Assembly: GCA_964586145.1 (NCBI GenBank)
Contig: CAZPHH010000026.1
Coordinates: 1-53,459 of the forward strand
Source: JAFGJQ01 sp964586145
GTDB lineage: Bacteria; Planctomycetota; Phycisphaerae; UBA1845
Length of the DNA stretch: 53,459 bases
Direction of reading: 5' to 3'
Shown in pieces: positions 42,235 through 50,877 of this stretch (within the stretch, counting starts at the first letter, position 1; every line of letters begins with the position of its first letter). The notes below the pieces were generated by a model. That model saw only the letters and a list, made by a program, of their open reading frames with translations, was not told the DNA's origin and did no database searches. The translations under genes were made by a program, and so were the position numbers.

Positions 42235-43452
42235 ATGGAGTCACAGAAGCCAGGACGATCGTGTTTTCATCTTCCACGAATCCGCACATGGGCCGTATGC
42301 CTCGGTGCCTACTGTGTCGTGGCTTCCTCGGCGCCGGCCTTCGACCCGCTGAGCGGAGATTACACGCGAGCGGAGCCGCTCGACATCCGGATCGTCACGT
42401 ATAACCACGCCGGGAATTTCATTTCCAACCCGAGCCGGGACGCCGCGTTCAACCGCATCCTGACCTCGTTGGATCCGGACATCATCTGCTTCCAGGAGTT
42501 TGCCGGTTCCGTGGAACCCAACGATATCGTGAGTCGCCTGAACGGTGTCCTGCCCATTCCCGGGGGAACGTGGCGCGTGCATTTCGGGCTGCTCGGCGGT
42601 ATGCGCACCGTGGTGGCCTCGCGCTTTTCGCTACTGATGACTCGCACCGACACCGTGCCGGAGTCGTCCACGCGCGGCGTAACCATGGCGCTGGTCAATC
42701 TGCCGACCGCACACTACCCCGTAAACGTGTACATCATGGGCGTGCATCTGAAATGCTGCGGCGAGCCGGGAGGCCCCGAAGACGAGAGCCGCCAGCGCAG
42801 CGCAGACGCCATCGCCAACTGGCTTGGCGACGCCCGCGGCGTCACCCGTCCGTCCGGCGACAATATTGTGCTGCCGGCCAACACCCCCATCATCAACCTC
42901 GGCGACTTCAACCTGGTGGGCGGCCCTCAGCCGGAAAACACGTTGATCACCGGAGACCTCCAGGACGAGGCCACGTTCGGCCCGGACGTCAAGGGGGACT
43001 GGGACGGGTCGGACATGACGGATCTTGCCCCCATTGACCCTTTTACGGGCAATGACTTCACCTGGCAGGGTAGCGCCTACTATCCGCCGTCGCGGCTGGA
43101 CCGGTTCATCTACACGGACAGCGTGGCGTACGTCGCGAACAGCTTCGTGCTGAACTCCAACACCATGACGTCCGCCGCCCGGGCGGCCCTCGGCCTGCAG
43201 GCGGGCGACACGCTGCCGCAGAACACGTCCGACCATCTGCCCCTCGCGATGGACCTGCGTCTGGTCGTCACGCTGGGCAACGGCGATTTCGACTCGGACG
43301 GCGACGTGGACCTCGCCGACTTCGCCGCCTTCCAGGCATGCTTCGATAAGGCGTTCACCCCCGAATGCCTGCCCGCCGACCTCACCGGCCTGGACCGGCA
43401 GATCGACCTGGCGGACTACGTGGTGTTTGCCTCCCTGCTCACAGGGCCCTGA
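42235..43452 (+). CDS. Secreted endonuclease/exonuclease/phosphatase-fold enzyme with dockerin-like tail
   Basis: 405 residues with a signal peptide (SSAPAFDP region) and the EEP fold: VTYNHAG, IICFQEF (metal-binding Glu), INLGDFNLVGG (DxN) and TSDHLPLAMDL (catalytic SDH). EEP enzymes cleave phosphodiesters of DNA, lipids or small molecules; the substrate is not clear. A C-terminal dockerin-like region follows, with GDFDSDGDVDLADFAAFQACF split into a calcium-loop repeat and IDLADYVVFAS. In Planctomycetota such tails are common on secreted proteins and may anchor them. AGGAGC precedes the ATG. Confidence 0.88.
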   Translation: MESQKPGRSCFHLPRIRTWAVCLGAYCVVASSAPAFDPLSGDYTRAEPLDIRIVTYNHAGNFISNPSRDAAFNRILTSLDPDIICFQEFAGSVEPNDIVSRLNGVLPIPGGTWRVHFGLLGGMRTVVASRFSLLMTRTDTVPESSTRGVTMALVNLPTAHYPVNVYIMGVHLKCCGEPGGPEDESRQRSADAIANWLGDARGVTRPSGDNIVLPANTPIINLGDFNLVGGPQPENTLITGDLQDEATFGPDVKGDWDGSDMTDLAPIDPFTGNDFTWQGSAYYPPSRLDRFIYTDSVAYVANSFVLNSNTMTSAARAALGLQAGDTLPQNTSDHLPLAMDLRLVVTLGNGDFDSDGDVDLADFAAFQACFDKAFTPECLPADLTGLDRQIDLADYVVFASLLTGP

Positions 43453-43596
43453 CGCCTCGTCGGGGAGAGGATCGCGTTTTGCAGCAGCCGCTCAACCAGG
43501 CCGGATAGGCCTCGCCGCCGCTGCGCTCCGCAAACCATACTGCAATGCTGCCGCCGGACGCCCCGCGCCGCACGACGTCCATCAGCCGATGTGAAA

Positions 43597-44673
43597 CTAC
43601 GCGCCAATCCGCCCGGCAAACGCCTCGATGGCGTCCGCGCCGTCCAGCACGCCGAGTACCAGCTCGATTTCCACCGATTGGCCGGGCGCCAGCAGGGGCA
43701 GCAGGCCGCGCCGGCGCATTTCCGCCCGCGACATCAGGTCCACGTTGCACGGCTCCATGCCCAGAACGTAATCGCCCGTGCCCATCATCTTCCATTCCAT
43801 CATCACGGGCAGAACGGCCACGGGGAACTGGACGTACAGGCCGAGCCCCCCGCCTCCCAGGCTCCGATTAACGCACGCGGCCCGCGCCTGGCCGTGCGCG
43901 TCGCCGGTGACGCGATGCAGGAACACCTGCTCGGCGAACCCGGGTTGCGGTTCCTCGAAGCGAGTCGCCCGATCCAATCCCGCCTGGCGCGCCGCGTCGT
44001 TGTGGGGCTCCGTGGATGCGCCAGACACGAGCAGCTCGGCCTGCGGGCCCAACAGGGGGAACCCGACGTTCACGTGGTACAGGATGGTGAACGGCGACGG
44101 CAGGGCGCCGAAGTTCGTGATCCGATCGTGGAGGAGGAGATGGTCCGCTCCCACGCACGTCCGTACGGTGCGCTCCATCCGCATCTTGTGGTCGAAGAGC
44201 ACGCATTCTTCCACCACCCCCTGCACCGCCAGCACGTACTCGTCATCGTGCCAGCCGGAGGTGTCACACACCTGTCGGGCCGGCGTGCAACTGTACCGGC
44301 CATGCAGCCCCAACCGCTCCCCTTCGTCTTCACAGGGCGGGCCGAAGCTGGTCAATCCGCAGGTGGTAAGCAGGCCGCCGACGAACGTGCGCAGCCACCC
44401 CAGGCCCTCGCGCTCGGCAAAGGCCGGCGCCGACTCCCAGTTGGGCGTCCGAAACGCCAGGTTCACGCCGCGGTACGAGGCCGCACTGATGTCCATCCCC
44501 CGGTCCGGCAGAACGGTGAACCGAAACCCCGACCCGGTGTCAAAATCCACCGCGCGCACGCCGCGCGCGGCGCCGTCTGACAGTTCGTAGTGCCGCGTGC
44601 CGCCGAGTTGCGACGGATGGCCGACGTAGCGCAGGGCTTCGTTTTGCGAGTACTCTCGTCCGTGCAGGCGCAT
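43597..44673 (-). CDS. DUF4432 family protein, aldose-epimerase-like fold
   Basis: 358 residues with the DUF4432 pattern: FTVLPDRGMDISAASYRGVN, TFVGGLLTTCGLTSFGPPC, ERLGLHGRYS, and FTILYHVNVGFPLL. The fold is that of galactose mutarotase-like sugar epimerases, which place His residues around a sugar. The protein is likely cytoplasmic (no signal peptide). The substrate is unknown. GGAGGA lies about 9 bases before the ATG at 44673. It stands 71 bases after the kinase gene on the same strand. Confidence 0.88.
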   Translation of the reverse strand: MRLHGREYSQNEALRYVGHPSQLGGTRHYELSDGAARGVRAVDFDTGSGFRFTVLPDRGMDISAASYRGVNLAFRTPNWESAPAFAEREGLGWLRTFVGGLLTTCGLTSFGPPCEDEGERLGLHGRYSCTPARQVCDTSGWHDDEYVLAVQGVVEECVLFDHKMRMERTVRTCVGADHLLLHDRITNFGALPSPFTILYHVNVGFPLLGPQAELLVSGASTEPHNDAARQAGLDRATRFEEPQPGFAEQVFLHRVTGDAHGQARAACVNRSLGGGGLGLYVQFPVAVLPVMMEWKMMGTGDYVLGMEPCNVDLMSRAEMRRRGLLPLLAPGQSVEIELVLGVLDGADAIEAFAGRIGA

Positions 44674-44744
44674 GGGCCGCGTCCTCCGTTGCGGGAACGA
44701 ATGTTCCGCAATCCGCCTGCATGGTAGGTGATAAGATGTTGGCG

Positions 44745-47210
44745 TCAATGACCGCGCAGTGTGGGAGCGAGCAGGCGAGTCGCCCGGTACAAGAGGCTCG
44801 TCACAAGGGGATCCGGGTCGGCTTCCTGCTGAACCGGCGGCAATTGCACCCGAGTCGCGGTCTGGGTGGGCACAGGGGGAAACGGGTTCGGCGGCGCCTC
44901 GGTCTGGAGTCGGTCTTCCAGGAATCTCTGAAACCACTCACTGTCCTCATCCTGCAGCGGAGGAACGGCATCGTCCTCGGTGGAGTCCTTGTTCTTATTC
45001 ACGCTTGCCGGGGTCTCACCCTGGAGCGTCGCCAGGGATTCTTCCTTGCGTTTCTGGTTGGCCTGTGCCAGCAGGACCTTGAGCATCAGCGGGCGGGAAT
45101 CCTTTCTCAGCCGACTGGCCTGCACATAGTCTGCCAGGGATTCCTCAAACTGCTCCAGCCGGTCGTGACTCTCACCACGGATGATATACGCATCGGCCAG
45201 GTCCGGGTCGATTTCGATCGCTCGATCGGTGTCGCGGATGGCACCCGCGAAGTCCTGCAGTTCGTACAGGCACTTCGCGCGGCCCAGCAGCGCGGAGATC
45301 ATGGCCGGGTCCGTAGCCAGCGCCTGGTCGTACTCGAGCCGTGCCTTGTCGAACTGCCGGCTGCGCAGTCTGGCCGCCCCGGTGAGCGTGTGCATCCAGG
45401 GGGAGGGCTCCTCTTCCCCAAGCTCACCGGCCCGCACCAGATCGTCCAGGGCTTCTTCGGGCTGGTCCACGAACAAACGAGCGGCCCCGCGCAGCAGGTG
45501 GCCCACGTGGCCGTCCGGGCGGCATTGAATCAGCGCCGTTGCGTCTTGTTCCATGGCCGAAAACTGCTGCCGACCACAATGCAGAACGGCCCGCAACTGC
45601 CGGGCGTACGGGTCGTCCGGAGTGCTTTCCAGGCTGTGGTCCAGAACGGCAAAGGCGGCTGTCACGTTGCCCGTCGCCAGGGCGCCCAATGCGCTGAGGT
45701 AGTATTCCAGGCTCGAACCGGACGCGACCTCCGGGTTCTCCTGTTCCAGCCGCCGGCGCTCGGCACGCAGGAAGTCCGCCAGCCAGCCACGGGCGAATCG
45801 CTGCGACAGGCTGATCAGCGGTTCGCGTGCTTCCTCTTCCGAGGTGCTGACGGTCTCCTGGATGACCCGCCAGGCGGCCGGCGTCAGGGCCTCCACCAGA
45901 GCGCGCAGCTCCTCGTTCTTCTGCTCTGCGTCTTCCAGCCGGGCCGTCTGTTCCTCGACCTTGGCCGTCTGCTCATGCTCCAGAGCCTGATGCCTGCTTC
46001 GCTGCTGGTAGTACGCACCGCTGAGGGAGATCGCGATCGCAACCACCAGCACCGCCATCGTGGCCACCGGGTTGCGGGCTACGAGCTTGCGCAGCCGGGT
46101 GGCCGTTCCAGCCCGGCGCGCTCGGATGGCCCGCCCCTGCAGATACGCGTTCAGGTCATCGCGCATCGAGGCCGCGGACGCATAGCGGCGTCTCGGCTCC
46201 TTCTCCAGCGCCTTGAGACAAATCGTCTCCAGGTCCACCGGAACGTGCGGATTGACCTCACGCGGGGCCGGCATGTCCGCCGTCAGGATTTGTGCGATCA
46301 CCTGCTCCCGCGTCTCGCCGGGGAACGGCGGAGCCAGGGTCAGCCACTCGTAGAGCGTGGCCCCCAGGGAGTAGATGTCCGTTCGATGATCCACCAGTGT
46401 GTCGCCTCGCGAGATCTGCTCCGGCGACATGTACAACGGCGAACCCAGGAACTCGCCCGTGACCGTCAGCCCCGGCTGCTCCAACACCCGGGCCAGTCCG
46501 AAGTCGGACACGCGAATCCGGCTGTCCGTCCCGATCATCAGGTTGTGCGGCTTGATGTCCCGGTGAATCACGCCGTTGCGATGCGCATACTCCAGGGCGT
46601 CCGCCACGTCGGCGACGTAGCGGGCGATCCGGTCGAACTCCGCCGGCGCCCGCGGCGCCACCGTCGAGCCGGACGACCCGGTCCGCCGCCCGCGAGCCCG
46701 CCCGCCGCCACACGATCTGGAGACGACCGCCGGAGTGCTCCCCAGCAGCACGGTCTCGTCCGTTGGGCCGGCCGTGCTTCCACCGTCCGATTCGCGTCCC
46801 GAGGACGCCGATACACGCTCCGCGCCGTTCCCGTGCTCGCGCCGGCTGTCGACGATCAACTGATGCACACTCTGTCCCTGGACGAACTCCATGGCGTAGA
46901 AGTACAGGCCGTCGTCTTCACCCTGAGCGTAGATCTGCACGATGTGGTTGTGCTGGAGCTTCGCCGCGGCCTGGGCTTCCCGGCGAAATCGGTTGATCGA
47001 CGACTCCGGCACGGACGAGGCGGTGTAGGACAACACCTTCAGGGCCACGATGCGGTCCAGGGAGACCTGGTGGGCCTCGTAGACCGTGCCCATGCCCCCC
47101 CTTCCGACTTCGCGCAGAATCCGGTAGTCCCCCACAAGACGCCCGATCAACCCGCACGTGCCCGTGGCGGACGACCCGCTGCCGCTGGATGACCCTCCAC
47201 TTCTCGTCAT
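44745..47210 (-). CDS. PknB-type Ser/Thr protein kinase with TPR domain
   Basis: 821 residues. The kinase domain has GRGGMG (36-41), Lys58 in VALKVL, HRDIKPHN, DFGLA and SPEQ, so it is catalytically complete. Between the N-lobe helix region and the catalytic loop is a low-complexity Ser/Gly/Arg insert of about 65 residues. A single membrane span follows (VATMAVLVVAIAISLSGAYY), then a coiled coil and at least four TPR-like repeats. The TPR side would face the periplasm. Such kinases are abundant in Planctomycetota. The ATG at 47210 has a poor ribosome binding site. Confidence 0.93.
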   Translation of the reverse strand: MTRSGGSSSGSGSSATGTCGLIGRLVGDYRILREVGRGGMGTVYEAHQVSLDRIVALKVLSYTASSVPESSINRFRREAQAAAKLQHNHIVQIYAQGEDDGLYFYAMEFVQGQSVHQLIVDSRREHGNGAERVSASSGRESDGGSTAGPTDETVLLGSTPAVVSRSCGGGRARGRRTGSSGSTVAPRAPAEFDRIARYVADVADALEYAHRNGVIHRDIKPHNLMIGTDSRIRVSDFGLARVLEQPGLTVTGEFLGSPLYMSPEQISRGDTLVDHRTDIYSLGATLYEWLTLAPPFPGETREQVIAQILTADMPAPREVNPHVPVDLETICLKALEKEPRRRYASAASMRDDLNAYLQGRAIRARRAGTATRLRKLVARNPVATMAVLVVAIAISLSGAYYQQRSRHQALEHEQTAKVEEQTARLEDAEQKNEELRALVEALTPAAWRVIQETVSTSEEEAREPLISLSQRFARGWLADFLRAERRRLEQENPEVASGSSLEYYLSALGALATGNVTAAFAVLDHSLESTPDDPYARQLRAVLHCGRQQFSAMEQDATALIQCRPDGHVGHLLRGAARLFVDQPEEALDDLVRAGELGEEEPSPWMHTLTGAARLRSRQFDKARLEYDQALATDPAMISALLGRAKCLYELQDFAGAIRDTDRAIEIDPDLADAYIIRGESHDRLEQFEESLADYVQASRLRKDSRPLMLKVLLAQANQKRKEESLATLQGETPASVNKNKDSTEDDAVPPLQDEDSEWFQRFLEDRLQTEAPPNPFPPVPTQTATRVQLPPVQQEADPDPLVTSLLYRATRLLAPTLRGH

Positions 47211-47490
47211 CGTGTGGACCGCATTTCCCGAAACGCACAGGGCATAACCGGATGGGACTGCCCGTGTACCGCCCTACTCCTCATTGGACGCTTCTGCACG
47301 CCCGAACCGCTCAGAGCTCCCGACTCCATGTACGCTTTTGTTGGCTCTCGGCCTCATCTTCCCTACTCGTAATCTGACTCAAACTCGCCCGATCGTCAAT
47401 TCCACGGCCGCTAAGTTTTTATAAATGCCTGCACTTACGCGCACGGGCCGCCCGGTGCCCGACAACTCGCCAAGGTCGGGGCCTCAGAAG
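47211..47490. other. Intergenic region with AT-rich patch
   Basis: 280 bases between two minus-strand genes. It holds an AT-rich patch at 47414-47427 (tttttataaat-like) and a TTGACG (47394-47399, minus strand) with a poor -10, which might serve the kinase gene. No ORF or repeat is seen. Confidence 0.4.
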
Positions 47491-48015
47491 CTATTCGGGT
47501 GGCTGGTGGGGATATTCGCCCGCCGCATGTCGTCGCCCCAGTGTCAAGTACCCCTGTACAACCCGGGCATGGTAGGCTCGGTCCGGCTCCCGGACCGGCC
47601 GGACGATTCGAGCGGGGATTCCCATCGCCACCATGCCGTCCGGCACGACCGATCGCGGGGCCAGCACAGCGCCAGGGGCCACCACGCAGCCGCAACCGAC
47701 GACGGCGTCGTCCAGGAGCAACGCTCCGGTCCCGATCAGCGAACCCGCGCCGATCCGATGACAATGGACGACCGCCCGATGCCCGACCGCCACCTCATCC
47801 CCCAGTTCGAGCGTGACGTTCCGGTTGCAGTGCAGCACGCAACCGTCCTGGATATTGACCCGGTTCCCCAATCGAATGGGTGCCACGTCGCCCCGAATCG
47901 TGACGTGGTGCATGATGGTGCAGTCGTCACCGATGACCACATCGCCGCCGACATACGCCGTCGGCGCCACGTACACATTGCGACCATAAACAACCTGGTG
48001 TGGCAAAATGGACAT
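47491..48015 (-). CDS. Gamma-carbonic-anhydrase-like hexapeptide protein
   Basis: 174-residue left-handed beta-helix protein with hexapeptide repeats (VVIGDD, VAPIRLGNRVNIQDG, VAVGHR, GSLIGTGAL). The metal-site histidines are in VLHCN and GHRAVVHCH, in the gamma-CA arrangement. Family members range from carbonic anhydrase to acyl carriers, and many bacterial ones are of unknown role. The start at 48015 has no clear ribosome binding site. It is divergent from the hemD gene. Confidence 0.9.
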   Translation of the reverse strand: MSILPHQVVYGRNVYVAPTAYVGGDVVIGDDCTIMHHVTIRGDVAPIRLGNRVNIQDGCVLHCNRNVTLELGDEVAVGHRAVVHCHRIGAGSLIGTGALLLDDAVVGCGCVVAPGAVLAPRSVVPDGMVAMGIPARIVRPVREPDRAYHARVVQGYLTLGRRHAAGEYPHQPPE

Positions 48016-48133
48016 GGATGCAGTCTAATGGGGGCCGGTCGCAACGGCCACCCGAACGGCGCCCCACATTCAGTCCCGTCCGGTGAGCCGCCCTTGGGAT
48101 CCGCAGCCTGTCTTCTGCGAAAGGAAGTCCACG

Positions 48134-48907
48134 ATGTCCAAGCCACTCAGAGGTCAGGTCGTCGCCCTCACCCGGCCCCGGAAACAGGCGGCCGCCGCGC
48201 TGACGCTGCTGCAGGCCCTGGGGGCCGAGGTGTTGGAGGCCCCGACCGTGCTCGTTCGGCCGGTGAAGGACCTCACCCGCGTGGACGAAGCCCTTCGCCA
48301 CCTGGCCGACTACGACTGGCTGGTGTTCACGAGCGTCAACGGAGTCGATGCGGCCGCCGACCGAATGCGTGAACTGGGTCTGCACATTACGCTCCTGCAA
48401 TGCCTCAAGATGGCCGCCATCGGCCCCGCCACGGCGGATCGGATGCGGCAACTCGCCCTGGAGCCACAAGTGGTGCCTGACGAGTTCGTCGCCGAGTCGC
48501 TGGCCGAGGCGCTGGGGCAGGAAGACCTTGCCGGCCAGCGGTTCCTCCTGTTGCGCTCAGACATCGCGCGGTCGGCCTTGCCGGACGCGCTACGCGGGAT
48601 GGGAGCTGAAGTTGATGACATCCCGGCCTACGAAACGGCCGCTCCGGACGCCCTGCCGGACGACGCGACCCAAGCGTTCCGGGAAGCTCGTGTGAACTGG
48701 ATCACGTTCAGCAGCCCGTCCACGTTTCGAAACCTTCAGGCCCTGCTGGGCGCAGATGCAGACACCGTGTTGCGCTCCGTCCGCACGGCCAGCATCGGGC
48801 CGATCACGTCCCAGGCCCTGCGCGACGCCGGCTACGAACCGACCGTGGAGGCCGCCGAATACACGATCGAAGGGCTGGTGCGGGCGATACGGGACTACGC
48901 CGGGTAG
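48134..48907 (+). CDS. hemD: Uroporphyrinogen-III synthase
   Basis: 257-residue two-domain enzyme that closes and inverts ring D of hydroxymethylbilane, in tetrapyrrole synthesis. Typical pieces are VVALTRPRKQA, LVFTSVNGVDAAADRM, AAIGPATADRM, SPSTFRNL and TASIGPITSQALRDAG. The sequence is poorly conserved in this family, but the pattern is clear. AAAGGA is 9 bases before the ATG at 48134; the longer upstream frame is not used. hemC and the other heme genes are not in the window. Confidence 0.92.
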   Translation: MSKPLRGQVVALTRPRKQAAAALTLLQALGAEVLEAPTVLVRPVKDLTRVDEALRHLADYDWLVFTSVNGVDAAADRMRELGLHITLLQCLKMAAIGPATADRMRQLALEPQVVPDEFVAESLAEALGQEDLAGQRFLLLRSDIARSALPDALRGMGAEVDDIPAYETAAPDALPDDATQAFREARVNWITFSSPSTFRNLQALLGADADTVLRSVRTASIGPITSQALRDAGYEPTVEAAEYTIEGLVRAIRDYAG

Positions 48908-49054
48908 GTCCGGAGCCATGGAGAAGCACCGTGCGAAGTGGGTCACACGATGCACACTCGGACCGCGGCCCTGCCGCCATCCCGGCGCGCCAGGATCCGC
49001 GAAGACCCGCCCGCGGGTGAGCGTTGTGAACCGCCTTTTTTGACGGAGAGTCTT

Positions 49055-50833
49055 ATGAAAACACACGGTTGTCTGATCGCAACCCTGATCTGCCTGGCCA
49101 CACCCGGTCCGGCCATCGCCGTGACCATCGCCCACGAAGGCAAGAGCATGTCCGTCGTGGTCGTGGCAGACGATGCCACGGAACCCGAGCGCCATGCCGC
49201 CGCCGAACTGGCGGCGTTTCTGGAGCGGGTGACTGGAGCACCGTTCGAGGTGGTCGGACAGGCAACGCGTGAGGGCGGCCGCCTTCTGGTGGGCCCCGAC
49301 GCCGCGAAACTGGCCGACCCGGCCTTCACGATCGACGGGCTTGGCTCGGACGGCCTGGTCATTCGCACGGTGGGCAACGATCTGATCCTCGCCGGCGGGC
49401 GTCCCCGCGGCACCCTGTACGCCGTGTATACGTTTCTGGAGGATCAGGTGGGCTGCCGCTGGTGGTCGTCGAAGGCGAGCACCATCCCCCACCGGCCAAC
49501 CCTCCGCGTGGACAACCTGGACATCCGTTTTGTTCCGAAGCTGGAATACCGTGAGCCCTTCTGGTTCGACGCCTTCGACGGCGACTGGGCCGTGCGAAAC
49601 AAGGCAAACGGCTTTCGCCCCTCGCTCGACGCTCGCCGCGGCGGCCAGCATGTGTACCAAGGCTTCGTTCACACGTTCTACGAGTTGGTCCCGCCGGGGA
49701 AGTACTTCGCCGACCACCCGGACTGGTTCAGCGAGATCGACGGCAAGCGCGTGACGGAACGCGCCCAGCTCTGCCTGACGAACGAGGCCATGCGCAAGGA
49801 GCTGGTGAAGAACCTCAAAACCGCGCTGCGGAAGAACCCGGCCGCCACCCTCGCCTCCGTTTCCCAGAATGACTGCGCGGGCAACTGCCGCTGCGCCGCG
49901 TGCGCGGCCGTCGATCAAGAGGAGGGCAGCCCGTCCGGGTCGCTGCTGCGCTTCGTGAACGCGGTGGCGGAGGAAATCCAGGAGGAATTCCCGCACGTGG
50001 CCATCGACACGCTGGCGTACCAGTACACGCGGAAGCCGCCGAAGCTCGCGAAGCCACGTCCGAACGTGATTGTCCGGCTCTGTTCCATCGAATGCGCCTT
50101 CGGCAAGCCGCTGTCTCACGAGCGGAACCGCGCTTTTGCTGAGGACATCGAGGGCTGGTCCAAGATCTGCGACCGCCTCTACATCTGGGACTACACCACG
50201 AATTTCGCACATTACGTGCTGCCGCACCCGAACCTGCGTGTGCTGGGTCCGAACGTGCGTTTCTTCGTGGACCACGGCGTCAAGGGCGTGTTCGAGCAGG
50301 GTGCGTACCAGTCACACGGCGCGGAGATGGCCGAGCTGCGGGCGTGGGTGCTCGCCAAGCTGCTGTGGGACCCTTCCCGGAACCCCGATCAGCTCATCGA
50401 CGAGTTCCTGAACGGGTATTTCGGCAGTGCCGGCCCGCACGTGCGCGCGTATCTGAACGTGATGCACGATGCCCTCGCGCAAAGCGGCGACGATCTCACC
50501 TGCTACTCTCCGGTGGATGCCAAATTCCTGTCGCTGGATACGCTGTGCCGGGCGGCCGGGCATCTGAAGGCGGCAGAGGCGGCAGTTCAGGACGATGCAG
50601 CCCTTCGCCACCGCGTCCAGGTAGCCCGGCTGCCCGTTCTATACACGTTTCTGATGCGCTGGCAGCCGTTGCGGGACGCGGCCGTGACGGCCAAAACGGC
50701 CTGGCCGCTCGCCGATTCCCGATCCGAGGCATACGACGAGTTCATGCGAATCGCCAAGGCCGCCGGTCTCACGCACATCCGCGAAGGCACCCCCGGCTTC
50801 GCCCCCCTGCCGACCCCGGACGCTCCCGAGTAG
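49055..50833 (+). CDS. Secreted DUF4838 protein, glycosidase-like
   Basis: 592 residues with a signal peptide (CLATPGPAIAVTI). Residues about 30-150 have the GH20-domain-2/alpha-glucuronidase N-terminal style (PERHAAAELAAFLERVTG and FLEDQVGCRWWS). The rest is DUF4838: VYQGFVHTFYELVPPGKYF, VSQNDCAGNCRC and WDYTTNFAHYVLPHPNL. It is probably a carbohydrate-active protein, without assignable activity. GGAGAG lies before the ATG at 49055; 147 bases separate it from hemD. Confidence 0.88.
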   Translation: MKTHGCLIATLICLATPGPAIAVTIAHEGKSMSVVVVADDATEPERHAAAELAAFLERVTGAPFEVVGQATREGGRLLVGPDAAKLADPAFTIDGLGSDGLVIRTVGNDLILAGGRPRGTLYAVYTFLEDQVGCRWWSSKASTIPHRPTLRVDNLDIRFVPKLEYREPFWFDAFDGDWAVRNKANGFRPSLDARRGGQHVYQGFVHTFYELVPPGKYFADHPDWFSEIDGKRVTERAQLCLTNEAMRKELVKNLKTALRKNPAATLASVSQNDCAGNCRCAACAAVDQEEGSPSGSLLRFVNAVAEEIQEEFPHVAIDTLAYQYTRKPPKLAKPRPNVIVRLCSIECAFGKPLSHERNRAFAEDIEGWSKICDRLYIWDYTTNFAHYVLPHPNLRVLGPNVRFFVDHGVKGVFEQGAYQSHGAEMAELRAWVLAKLLWDPSRNPDQLIDEFLNGYFGSAGPHVRAYLNVMHDALAQSGDDLTCYSPVDAKFLSLDTLCRAAGHLKAAEAAVQDDAALRHRVQVARLPVLYTFLMRWQPLRDAAVTAKTAWPLADSRSEAYDEFMRIAKAAGLTHIREGTPGFAPLPTPDAPE

Positions 50834-50877
50834 CGGCGTCCGTCATTGTTCAGAGGAGATCGGTCTCCCGCTCGCCC

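Noticed and set aside
44721..47192. 823-codon plus-strand open frame
   Set aside because: Antisense to the protein kinase gene, which has all catalytic motifs.
47371..47399. Promoter TTGACG with CAGATT for the kinase gene
   Set aside because: Only the -35 is convincing and the distance to the start is large; mentioned as uncertain and not called.
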